From assembly GCA_937922785.1 (NCBI GenBank), contig CALAJQ010000010.1:62001-126000 (forward strand): a DNA stretch of 64,000 nt, given 5' to 3'. Positions 48,193-57,800 of the stretch are shown here, one piece after another. The notes under the pieces are model-generated. The model worked only from the letters and a program-made list of their open reading frames with translations. It was not told the origin of the DNA and did no database searches. This stretch comes from an uncultured Acidimicrobiales bacterium. Lineage in GTDB: Bacteria > Actinomycetota > Acidimicrobiia > Acidimicrobiales > SZUA-35. Each line of letters begins with the position of its first letter. Position 1 is the first letter of the stretch. Both the position numbers and the translations under genes were made by a program.

Positions 48193-48261
48193 TACCCGAC
48201 ATGGTGCCCCGCTCAACTCGAACGCGCAAACGCTGAAGGCGGCTTGAGCTACTGTTAGCCC

Positions 48262-48573
48262 ATGGATCCTCGTCTGATATTTGTGGTCTTGTTTATCGCA
48301 TTGCGAATCTTCGGCGTGATTAATCGCCGACGCAAGCAACAACAAAGTGCGGGCCGCGGCATGGATGGCCAGGAGATGGGAGACCTGTCAGGTGACGGCG
48401 CGAACCCCATGAACCCGATGAACCGACGCCGAACCGGGAATCGTCAGATTTCGGCGGCTGACGCACGACGACCAAAGGTCTTCCACAAGCGAGACAAAGA
48501 AGATCCGTTCGATGGCCTGAACGGCGACGTGACCCAAGCCAAGTTGACCATGGACGACATAGTCACCAAATAG
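48262..48573 (+). CDS. hypothetical small protein with N-terminal TM segment
   Basis: MDPRLIFVVLFIALRIFGVINRRRK... intact ORF. Confidence 0.65.
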   Translation: MDPRLIFVVLFIALRIFGVINRRRKQQQSAGRGMDGQEMGDLSGDGANPMNPMNRRRTGNRQISAADARRPKVFHKRDKEDPFDGLNGDVTQAKLTMDDIVTK

Positions 48574-48598
48574 CCCAGCTGACATAGTCACCAAGTAG
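48556..48598. repeat. 25-bp tandem duplication spanning the stop codon
   Basis: GACATAGTCACCAAATAGCCCAGCT / GACATAGTCACCAAGTAG. Confidence 0.93.
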
Positions 48599-48610
48599 AG
48601 TGACCGCTGC

Positions 48611-48696
48611 GCCCGGATGGCGGAATTGGCAGACGCAGAGGGCTTAAACCCCTCGGGAGGTAATACTCCGTGTGGGTTCAAGTCCCACTCCGGGCA
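48611..48696 (+). tRNA. tRNA-Leu(UAA)
   Basis: GCCCGGATGGCGGAATTGGCAGACGC...GAGGGCTTAAACCCCTC...GGTTCAAGTCCCACTCCGGGCA. Confidence 0.96.
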
Positions 48697-49134
48697 CTAT
48701 TGGCAGTTGGCGCACTGACCGTGCAGGTCAAGACTGTGATGGAGGGGTTTGAAACCCAATCCTTTTGCAGCTGCGCCCAGCGCAGCATCAATGGCCCGCT
48801 CGGTTGGTTCACCGATGTGGATGTCTTCGATAGCTCCACAATCGACACAAATCAGATGGTGGTGATGACCTAACAAAGGTTCAGCAAGCTCAAACGCAGC
48901 GTGGTCGGCGGTTGCGTTGATGCGCCTGATTACGCCACTTTGTTCCAGCACATCAAGGTTGCGATAGGCCGAACTCTGGGTCAGCTCTGAATCGGACTCA
49001 AGAATCTGAGGAAGTGTCAAAGGCCGATGGGCAGAATCCATCACATCTACCAGTCTTTGGCGACCTGGGGTATAGCGGTGCTCGTGCTGACGAAGCATCG
49101 AAGCGGCCTCGTCATGAATAGATTTAGTGGCCAT
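48697..49134 (-). CDS. zur: Fur family regulator, probable Zur (start approximate)
   Basis: EHRYTPGRQRLVDVM, SSAYRNLDVLEQSGVI, HHHHLICVDCGAIEDI, CANC; adjacent to ZnuABC-like genes. Confidence 0.88.
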   Translation of the reverse strand: MATKSIHDEAASMLRQHEHRYTPGRQRLVDVMDSAHRPLTLPQILESDSELTQSSAYRNLDVLEQSGVIRRINATADHAAFELAEPLLGHHHHLICVDCGAIEDIHIGEPTERAIDAALGAAAKGLGFKPLHHSLDLHGQCANCQ

Positions 49135-49936
49135 GTTGGTGATCATGGTGATGGTCATGGCCGTGATCGTCAAATACCGCAGCGACGCCGTCCTGAGTAA
49201 CTACGCGGTCTCCAAATGTCATTCGCAAAGCCTCCGCAGTAAGAGTGTCCGTTGGCGAGCCGTCAGCCACAATTTCGTTACGTAATAGTAGGACTCGACC
49301 GCAGCGTCGGGCCTCGTCCAGGTGATGAGTAGAGAATACAACCAGGCGACCTCTAGCTGCCTCGCCCTCAATCACCTTAAGGATTCGTTCCTGACTTGGG
49401 ATGTCTAGGCCCGTGATTGGTTCGTCCAACAGCAGGGTCGGCGCATCCATTACCAGAGCCGTAGCAACCAACACCCGTTGACGTTGACCACCCGAGAGAT
49501 CGTTGAACGGCAGTCCAAGTAGATCTTGAATGTCAAGCCGGGCCGCCGCACCGGCGATCAAGTCTTTGTCGGCCGTCCTAAGTCTCCCGAGCAAACCGCG
49601 GTCACCATAACGTCCAGTCCGAAGCACCTCGGCAACCGTCAGAGGCAACCATCGGTGTTGATGTTGGTGCTGACCGACATAGGCAACTCGAGGCCTAGGA
49701 ACTGGGCCGATCGTGCCTTTGGTTGGGCTGGCAAGACCAGCCAGAAGTTTAAGCAGCGTTGTCTTCCCTGAGCCGTTCGATCCGACCAACGCCACTGTCG
49801 AACCAGCGTCGAAAGTGACCGTCAAATCATCCAGGGCCACTCGCCGTCCGAAGCTAACTGAAACGCGATCAAGCTGGACAAGTCTCTGACCGGTATTTGT
49901 CTCGATGTCGTTATGGTTATTGGGAATAGTTCTCAT
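49124..49936 (-). CDS. znuC: metal ABC transporter ATP-binding protein, ZnuC-like with His-rich tail
   Basis: GSNGSGKTTLLKLLAG, LSGGQRQRVLVA, C-terminal DDHGHDHHHDHQHGH. Confidence 0.9.
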   Translation of the reverse strand: MRTIPNNHNDIETNTGQRLVQLDRVSVSFGRRVALDDLTVTFDAGSTVALVGSNGSGKTTLLKLLAGLASPTKGTIGPVPRPRVAYVGQHQHQHRWLPLTVAEVLRTGRYGDRGLLGRLRTADKDLIAGAAARLDIQDLLGLPFNDLSGGQRQRVLVATALVMDAPTLLLDEPITGLDIPSQERILKVIEGEAARGRLVVFSTHHLDEARRCGRVLLLRNEIVADGSPTDTLTAEALRMTFGDRVVTQDGVAAVFDDHGHDHHHDHQHGH

Positions 49937-49938
49937 TA
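49918..49938. promoter_or_regulatory. candidate Zur box TATTGGGAATAGTTCTCATTA
   Basis: Imperfect 21-bp palindrome TAnTGnGAAnnnTTCnCAnTA in the divergent znuC/znuA region, overlapping the assigned znuC start. Confidence 0.6.
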
Positions 49939-49976
49939 TTGTGCGAACCATTCCTATTTCCACGAGGAGAGCCGTT

Positions 49977-50912
49977 TTGTTGCTCGATCGCCACCTACAA
50001 ATTCGGTTCGTAACCGTCATCTTTGCGGCTGCGCTAGCTCTTTCCGCGTGTTCCACATCAGCTGATGCCACCAACCCCGGCGAGACCGGTTCTCCTTTGG
50101 TGGTCACAAGTACATCTATTTGGGCCGACATAGTCACAAACATCACTTGTGGTGAGCTGGTCAACGTCGTAGCCATAATCCCTCCCGGCGGCGATCCCCA
50201 CGCGTTTGAGCCGTCGCTGGCCGATCGAGGATTAATAGATTCCGCATCGCTGGTTGTTGTAAACGGACTTGGTCTTGAAGAGAACCTGGATGACACCCTT
50301 GAAGCGGCCACAACTAACGGTGCGGCCGTTGTAGCTGTCGGCAGCCAGATTCAGCCTTTGATGTTCGGCCCAGCCCGGCGTGATCCTCACTTTTGGTTCG
50401 ATCCGCAAAGAGTCTCAGAGTCGCTGCCTTGGCTGGCTGAGCGAATATCGAGCCGAGCAAACCTGGACATGACAGCGGTCAACGAGTGCACCAGTGCGTA
50501 CCAAGAAGAACTAGCGGGCGTCGACGGAGAACTGAAGGCAGTGTTCGATGCCGTTCCCGAAGACCGTCGCAAAATGGTCACCAACCACGACTCGCTGTCC
50601 TACCTCGCAGATAGATACGGGTTGGAGATCGTGGCCACAGTACTTGGTTCAGAATCCAGCCTGGGCGAAGCGACCCCCGCAGGACTCCAAGAGGTGGCTA
50701 ACCAGATTGAAGCCGAAGGTGTAACTGCAATCTTTACTGAGGTTCAGGCCTCTTCTGAAGACGCTGAAGCACTGGCATCGTCGCTGGGCGAGATAAACGT
50801 GGTGGAGCTGAACACCGGAACCCTGGGGCCAAAAGACTCCAACACCGGAACCTACCTAGATCTACTTCGCACCAACGCAGAGCTCATTGCCTTAGGCCTG
50901 TCCGGGTCATGA
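49977..50912 (+). CDS. znuA: zinc/metal ABC transporter substrate-binding lipoprotein, ZnuA-like
   Basis: ALALSAC lipobox; STSIWADIVTNI; GGDPHAFEPSLAD; DPHFWFDP; TNHDSLSYLADRYGL; TTG start assigned. Confidence 0.9.
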   Translation: MLLDRHLQIRFVTVIFAAALALSACSTSADATNPGETGSPLVVTSTSIWADIVTNITCGELVNVVAIIPPGGDPHAFEPSLADRGLIDSASLVVVNGLGLEENLDDTLEAATTNGAAVVAVGSQIQPLMFGPARRDPHFWFDPQRVSESLPWLAERISSRANLDMTAVNECTSAYQEELAGVDGELKAVFDAVPEDRRKMVTNHDSLSYLADRYGLEIVATVLGSESSLGEATPAGLQEVANQIEAEGVTAIFTEVQASSEDAEALASSLGEINVVELNTGTLGPKDSNTGTYLDLLRTNAELIALGLSGS

Positions 50913-51766
50913 CGTTCTTAACCGATCCTGCCGCATGGTGGATCGAGCCGTTCGCTGACAACTCGTTCATGCTGAACGCATTGGGTGCCGGCCTGCTGGC
51001 AGTACTGGCGACCTCGGTTGTTGGAACCTGGGTAGTGCTGCGAGGTATGAGTTTCCTGGGTGACGCCTTAGCCCATGGGGTGTTGCCTGGAATCGCCATA
51101 GCCTTCGTATTCGGTTTCAGCCCAACCATCGGTGCCTTAGTGGCAGCGGCGGCAATGGTAGGCGGTGTCAATTTCATACGGACCTACAGCCCCTTGCCTG
51201 AAGACACATCCATCGGGGTCTTGTTTGTTGGGTTCCTTGCGCTCGCAGTGGTAATCATGTCAAGCCAGTCAGGGGCATATGCCGGAGATCTGAATCGCTT
51301 CTTGTTCGGTTCAATCACGGGTGTGACCAGTGACGATCTTCGCCGCCAGACGGTTGCCACCCTTATCTCGATACTTGGGGGCGTGCTGTTCTACCGAGCG
51401 TTTCTAGTAATGACGTTTGATGAAACCCAGGCGAAGCTGCTCGATCTCAGACCTCGCCTTGCTCACCTTCTCCTACTGACTCTGCTCGCGGTTTCAATCG
51501 TTGCGTCATTTTCCGCAGTCGGAAACCTGTTGGTCTTCGCGTTCTTGGTTGCGCCGCCGGCAACGGCTGCGTTATTGGTAAGACGAGTGCCGTTTATCAT
51601 GGCAAGCGCGGTGGCACTTGGGTCGGTGGCTGTGGTGGTTGGACTCTTAGTGAGTTACCACTCTGGCACAGCAGCGGGCGCCACAATGACGCTGGTTGCT
51701 GTGATTATCTTCCTGGCGGTTCTTCTCGCAACCACTACGAGAACCTGGCTGGCCGGGCTGACCTAG
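50909..51766 (+). CDS. znuB: metal ABC transporter permease, ZnuB-like
   Basis: RGMSFLGDALAHGVLPGIAIAF; SVGNLLVFAFLVAPPATA-like segment. Confidence 0.92.
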   Translation: MTFLTDPAAWWIEPFADNSFMLNALGAGLLAVLATSVVGTWVVLRGMSFLGDALAHGVLPGIAIAFVFGFSPTIGALVAAAAMVGGVNFIRTYSPLPEDTSIGVLFVGFLALAVVIMSSQSGAYAGDLNRFLFGSITGVTSDDLRRQTVATLISILGGVLFYRAFLVMTFDETQAKLLDLRPRLAHLLLLTLLAVSIVASFSAVGNLLVFAFLVAPPATAALLVRRVPFIMASAVALGSVAVVVGLLVSYHSGTAAGATMTLVAVIIFLAVLLATTTRTWLAGLT

Positions 51767-51772
51767 ACAGGT

Positions 51773-52018
51773 CTAGACCGAAGCGGTGAGCCTGGCGTCG
51801 ATGTAGGCCGCCATCAGATCAGCTGTCTGGAAGTTCTCAAGGGTGATGTCGGCGGGATCGATTTCGATGCTGTAGCTATCTTCAATCCAACCGACAATGT
51901 CGAGCACGCCGAGGGAATCGACCAGGCCCGTTAACAGCAGATCCGTTGAGCCTTCAATCTCAAATGAGGAATCGAGGCTTACCTCGGTCTGGATGAAATG
52001 AATAAGTTTGCTTGTCAT
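51773..52018 (-). CDS. acyl/peptidyl carrier protein
   Basis: 81-aa; TGLVDSLGVLDIVGWIEDSYSIEIDPADITLENFQTADLMAAYI with a DSLG phosphopantetheine site. Confidence 0.92.
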   Translation of the reverse strand: MTSKLIHFIQTEVSLDSSFEIEGSTDLLLTGLVDSLGVLDIVGWIEDSYSIEIDPADITLENFQTADLMAAYIDARLTASV

Positions 52019-53565
52019 GAGTTCTGCTCCGAGCCGAGTTTAGAGCGAACCGCTGTGCGGTCTATCTTGCCACTCGGCGTTTTAGGAAAGCTGCTTTGAA
52101 TAGATAACGATTGGGGTATGGCGTTTGGATGCAAACGTTTTTGGCAGAAACGCTTCACCTCTTTGAGATCAATCTCTGTGCCTTCAATCGGCACTAGCAC
52201 GGCTAATAGTCGCACTTCACTTGAAGTTTCTTGGGTTCCAGCCACCGCATAAAGAACATTGGGTGCTTCGCCAAGCACCGATTCGATTGCTTCAAGCTCG
52301 AGCCGCATGCCGCGGATCTTCACCTGGCTGTCTTTGCGGCCGTGAAACCAGTACAGACCGTCTTTGTCCTTACTGACAATGTCGCCTGTCTTGTACCAGT
52401 CGGGACCGTCGGCCCGAGGATGAGAGGCCGATGCTGTCAGCTCTGGGTTTTCCCAATAGCCAGACATTCGGGTTACCGCAGACACCCAAAGTTCGCCTTT
52501 TTCGCCATCAGGCACCGGCGCACCGCTGGGGTCGACCACAAGAAGTTCGGCGCCCGGCCACGCTGGCCCTATGGATGATCCCCGCTCAGGGTCTGGCGGT
52601 CCATCCAAGTGGTACACGTTGCAAGCGTTAACCTCAGCGGGTCCGTACACGTTGCACAGTGCCGCATTTGAGAACGCCTCAGACAACTTCACCAGCGCGG
52701 CAGGCGGATACCGCTCGCCAGCAAAAAGAATCTTGGTGACCTTTGAAACGTCTCGCTGGTCAAGCGCTCCACGATCCACAATTGACTGCAGCAAAGTCGT
52801 CACCGCATAGAACATGGTCCCGCTGTGCTCTTCGACTCGGGCCGTCAGGCTTGCCGGGAATCGAAGTTGACCTTCGCTCAACATGATCACTGACGTTTGG
52901 GCAAGCGGGCACGCATAAAGCTCGAGAGTTCCCATGTCAAAGTGGGCGGCCGAAGTTGCGACCAACCGGTCATCGGGCCCCATTTTGTGGGCCTCAACGG
53001 CCAACCGGGCATAAGCCAGACCACTGCGATGGGTGTGCAAGATGCCCTTGGGCTCACCCGTGGAACCCGAGGTGTAAACCAAGTAGGCCGGATCTTCTGC
53101 CTTTACTTCGGGGAGCTTTGCGATTTCATCTGGTGTGGGCTCAAGTTCTGTGATTTTGACCATCCGCTCATCGGTTGGATCGTCAGACACAAGAACAACG
53201 TCAAGCTTGTTGCCCGCCGACCAGGGGTCGTATTTGGTTACCACTTGGGTCTCGCCGATAACGGCGCTGGCACCAGAATTGGCCAGTACTGCGTGGACTG
53301 CTGGAACTGGGGCAAGTGGGTCAATAGGCACGAGAATGGCGCCAGACATCAAGATTGCGTGAATCGCTTCGAACGTCTCATGGCCCTTGGTTCTCATCAC
53401 CGCTACGCGATCGCCTACCTTTACACCTGATTCGACCAGCTGCACGGCAAGTCTTTTGGCCCGTGAGTAAGTCTCTGACCAGGTAAAAGACCTATCAAGC
53501 CCAATTAGGGATATTCCCGTTGGATTTTGCGTTGCTGCATCCGAAAGGAGGGTGGCCAGCGTCAT
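52015..53565 (-). CDS. stand-alone adenylation enzyme, probable L-prolyl-[carrier protein] ligase (PltF/RedM-like)
   Basis: LVYTSGSTGEPKGILHTHRSGLAYARLA; NVYGPAEVNACNVYHL; WYKTGDIV; start at MTLATLLSDAA. Confidence 0.85.
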   Translation of the reverse strand: MTLATLLSDAATQNPTGISLIGLDRSFTWSETYSRAKRLAVQLVESGVKVGDRVAVMRTKGHETFEAIHAILMSGAILVPIDPLAPVPAVHAVLANSGASAVIGETQVVTKYDPWSAGNKLDVVLVSDDPTDERMVKITELEPTPDEIAKLPEVKAEDPAYLVYTSGSTGEPKGILHTHRSGLAYARLAVEAHKMGPDDRLVATSAAHFDMGTLELYACPLAQTSVIMLSEGQLRFPASLTARVEEHSGTMFYAVTTLLQSIVDRGALDQRDVSKVTKILFAGERYPPAALVKLSEAFSNAALCNVYGPAEVNACNVYHLDGPPDPERGSSIGPAWPGAELLVVDPSGAPVPDGEKGELWVSAVTRMSGYWENPELTASASHPRADGPDWYKTGDIVSKDKDGLYWFHGRKDSQVKIRGMRLELEAIESVLGEAPNVLYAVAGTQETSSEVRLLAVLVPIEGTEIDLKEVKRFCQKRLHPNAIPQSLSIQSSFPKTPSGKIDRTAVRSKLGSEQNS

Positions 53566-53650
53566 AAGTAATGAAGCTACTAATAGCGATCCTGAGCGAA
53601 CAGGGTCAATTCCCCATCCCATAGGTCCAATGGCCCCCGATAATTAGAAT

Positions 53651-54832
53651 TTGGTTACCCAGATGGCACTCTCCCCTACTGAAATCCTCTCGGCGATGAC
53701 AACGCTGGATGCGCCGCGCAAACTTGAAGCGGCGAAATGGGGAGCTGAGAACCTGCCTTACTCTGAAATGCGGCCGTTCGATCGTTCGATTTGGAAGACT
53801 GCCGCCGAGTTCGGCATCCAAGCCACAATGATGCCCGTTTCCTACGGAGGCGACGGGTGCTCGGCCGTGGAGGCAATGTTGTTGTTCGAAGGACTTGGCT
53901 TGGGAAGTCCTGACAACGGGACAACTTTCGCACTAGCTTCCCAGACCCTGGCTATGCAACGAGGCTTGGCCGCATCGGCCTCAGAGGCACAAGCTGAAAG
54001 ATGGTTGCGACCGTTGATCAGCGGAGACGCCATCGGATCGTTCGCTATGACCGAGCCTGCGGCTGGGTCTGACACCGGTGCTATCACAACCACTGCCGAC
54101 CTCCAGCCGGACGGATCCTTCATTCTCAACGGCGACAAGACCTGGGTGACTTTGGGACCCGAGTGCGACGTTGTCATCGTGTTTGCCACCACCGACCCCG
54201 CAAAGAAGCACTGGGGAATCACGGCGTTTGTTGTGGACGCCACGCTTCCCGGCGTGGAGCGAGGTCAGGCCATTTCCAAGATGGGCCTGAACAACTCACC
54301 GTTTGGAACCATGAGCTTCACCGACGTAGTCGTGTCGGCCGACGACGTGTTAGGCAAGGTTGGAGCCGGCGGAGCCATCTTCACAAACGCAGTAGAGGGT
54401 GAACGAGCCTTTCTTTATGCAGCCCAACTTGGGGCCATGGAACGTCTTCTTGACTCATCAATTGAAAGAGCCCGCAAGCGTCAGGCCTATGGGAAAACCA
54501 TTGGCTCTTTCCAAGCAATCTCCCACCGAATCGCCGACATGAAGCTTCGTCATGAGGCCTCACGACTACTTTTGTTCAAGGCGGCAATCTTGTATGACCA
54601 AGGTGGGTCACTGACCATGGCTGCGGCTTTGGCCAAGCTCCAGACCTCTGAAAGCGCCGTCACCTCAAGTGTCGACGCCATCCGCATTCACGGTGCTGAG
54701 GGTTACACGGCTGACTCCGGAATCGAAGTTGAGTTACGTGACGCAATCGGAGGGCTCTCGTTCTCTGGAACATCGGAGATGCAAAAGAACTTGATCGCCC
54801 GGCTCTTGCGACTTGAACGTCCACTTTCTTGA
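53651..54832 (+). CDS. acyl-CoA dehydrogenase-family flavoprotein, possible prolyl-PCP oxidase
   Basis: FAMTEPAAGSDTGAI, AIGGLSFSGTSEMQKNLIARLL; divergent from the PCP/adenylation pair. Confidence 0.85.
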   Translation: MVTQMALSPTEILSAMTTLDAPRKLEAAKWGAENLPYSEMRPFDRSIWKTAAEFGIQATMMPVSYGGDGCSAVEAMLLFEGLGLGSPDNGTTFALASQTLAMQRGLAASASEAQAERWLRPLISGDAIGSFAMTEPAAGSDTGAITTTADLQPDGSFILNGDKTWVTLGPECDVVIVFATTDPAKKHWGITAFVVDATLPGVERGQAISKMGLNNSPFGTMSFTDVVVSADDVLGKVGAGGAIFTNAVEGERAFLYAAQLGAMERLLDSSIERARKRQAYGKTIGSFQAISHRIADMKLRHEASRLLLFKAAILYDQGGSLTMAAALAKLQTSESAVTSSVDAIRIHGAEGYTADSGIEVELRDAIGGLSFSGTSEMQKNLIARLLRLERPLS

Positions 54833-54834
54833 AC

Positions 54835-57800
54835 ATGGAAAACGTCGAGGGAGTGCACCGGCTCACGCCGACCCAGGCCGGGATGCTCTATGAGATCCTG
54901 TCCAGCGACGACCCAAGCCTCTACTTCGAACAGGTTCGCGCTGACATCTCAACACCTGTGCAAACCGACAGTTACCGGGCTGCGTGGCAATCGGTCCTAG
55001 ATCGCCACGAGGCGCTCAGAACAATCATCGTTTGGGACGGCCTGGACGAACCTGTGCAAGTGGTTCGTCGAACGGTGGAAGTCAACTTCGAGTTTTTGGA
55101 CTACTCCGACCGGGCCGACCCCGCTTCAGAACTGGACCGACTTGCTAACTTGCAACGCGAGTCCGGCATTGAGCTAAGCAAGGCTCCGTTGTCTGCGGTG
55201 ACACTGGTCAAACTGGATGAGGTCCGCAGCCACCTGATTTGGAACTTTCATCACATCATCGCTGACGGCTGGTCTGCGGCGATCGTCATGGATGATGTTC
55301 TAGCCGCCTATGACTCCACGGGTTCTCCAGCAGCCAGTCACGAAACCGAAGCGCCCAAGTTCTCCGACTACATCGGTTGGGTTCTTGCCCAGGACCGCAG
55401 CGCTGGGCTGCAGCACTGGAAGAACTTGCTGGCCGGCGTCGAGGCGCCAACTCGTTTTGCACTGTCAAGTAACGAGCCCGTAGACGACGGTCGCTACCTG
55501 GCCCGCCAAAACGAGATACTCCTCGATGAAGAACTAGCCGATCAGATCCAGACCAAAGCCCGAGACCTGCGGGTAACAACTAACACTGTTTTGCAGGGGG
55601 CATGTGCTCTAGCACTTTCGGCATTCTCCAACGAGAGTGACGTGACCTTTGGTGTGACCACCGGCGGCAGACCAAGTGAACTGCCAGGCATCGAACGCGC
55701 CGTCGGCATGTACCTCAAGACTTTGCCGTTTCGGGCTGACACCGCCCAAGCTATCTCGACCGCCCACTGGTTGTCTCAGTTGCAAGATCAACAATTAAGT
55801 GCTGACGAGCATGCCCACATAGGCCTGGCCGAAGCCATTGCCACTACCGATCTGGCCGGGGCACAGTCGCCATTCGACTTGGTCTGGATTTATGAAAACT
55901 TCCCCAAAGCTGAGACCGAGAGAGGTCTAGAAGTTCTGGTCAAGTCAGTCTTTGAACAGACCAACTACCCGATGACCATCATGGCTGGCCCCAAAGATGG
56001 TCGCCTGTCAGTCAACGCTCTGTATAACGGAAACCTCTTGAGCGACGACGCTGTTGCCGCTTTCCTGAGCTACCTCGGCGCCGCCGCCGGGGCCTTGGTC
56101 GCTGGGGCATTGGTCGCCGGGGCCGACAAGCCACTGAACGAATTGAACTTCTTAAGCCTGGCGGAGACCGCCACACTCGTTCAGAGCGGCGAGGGTCCGA
56201 AAACCGAGCTGAGTAACGATCTTCTTCACGAACTCTTCGATGCACAGGCCGCCCGACGCCCGCATGAGACTGCGTTGATAGGCGACGGAGCCAGCCTCAC
56301 CTATGACCAACTTCGAACCCACAGCAATTGGCTCGCGGCCGACTTGGTCCGAGCTGGAGTTACGCCGGGATCCGCTGTAGGCGTGCAGGCTAAGCGCTCG
56401 GTGGAGACCGTTATTGCAATGCTCGCGGTGGTCAAGGCTGGCGCGGCGTATGTGCCACTAGATCCTTCGCACCCCCAATCGCGACGCGAAACAATCATCG
56501 CCGATGCCCAGACAGTAAAGGTTCTCACCTCTGCAGACCTCAAAGACCTGGGACACTCTGAAGACCGTCCTGCGGTCGAGCGGACGCCGCAAGATCCGTT
56601 ACTGATCACCTTCACTTCTGGCTCAACGGGAGCACCGAAAGGCGTGCCAGTTCATCACCGAGGCGTGATCAACCGCCTGCAATGGCAATGGGACGCCTTC
56701 GGATCAGATCCGACGGAAGTAATGACTCACAAGACGAGTTTCACCTTTGTTGATCACCTGTTCGAGCTTTGGGGCGGGTTGTTGGCGGGCCGGTCAGTGG
56801 TGGTGATCGGCGAAGATGTCGCCGGTAATCCGGACGAGATGATCAATGTGCTGGCCAGGCACAACGTCAGCCAGATTTCACTTGTCCCTTCGTTGCTAGC
56901 GGTCCTGTGTGAATTCGACGATCTGGCCATCCGCCTGCCTGCGCTGAAGCTCTGGACCGTTTCCGGCGAGCCGATGTCGGCTGATCTGGCCCAACGGTTC
57001 TATGACCTCGTGCCCCAGGCCACTCTTGTCAACTTGTACGGCATGTCTGAAGCAAGCCAAGACTCCACCTGGTTCCAAATCCCAAACCCGGTAGGTCAGA
57101 CCGTGCCGATCGGGCAGGCAATCTCGAACATGACCACCTACGTTGTCGGGCCCAACAACCGGCTCAGCCCAAACGGAGTGGTGGGCGAACTGTGCTTGTC
57201 TGGCGATGGCCTTTCGCTCGGCTACCTAAATCGACCTGATCTCACAGCCGACAAGTTCACGCCCAACCCTTTCGGACCGGGCACCCTTTACCGAACCGGA
57301 GATCTAGCCCGGCGTCGCAGCGATGGAAATCTCGAGCTGGTTGGCCGAGTCGATCGCCAGGTCAAGATCAGAGGCGTGCGGGTTGAGCCCGAGGGAGTCG
57401 AGACTGCTCTACGTTCGCTCGACTCTGTAGATCAGGCCGCGGTCATATCCGTCGACTCAACTTTGGTGGCCTACGTCGTTGGCGCCTCGGCAGAACCAAA
57501 GACAGTCCGGTCCCAAATGGCTGAACTGGTTCCAGATGCAATGGTGCCAACAACTGTTGTCATAGTCGACGCAATGCCCCTAACCGCAAGCGGCAAACTG
57601 GATCGCCAGTCTCTGCCCGCCATCGATACCACATCAGCTGGCCAGGATGAACGCCATTCGAACCGTCCAGATCGTTCAGAGTGGTCCCCCGAACTGACGG
57701 CCATGATCGGCCTTTGGAGTGACCTGCTAAACACTCAAGTCGGACCCGACGACGACTTCTTCTCATCTGGCGGCCACTCATTGATGGGACTGCGCCTGTT

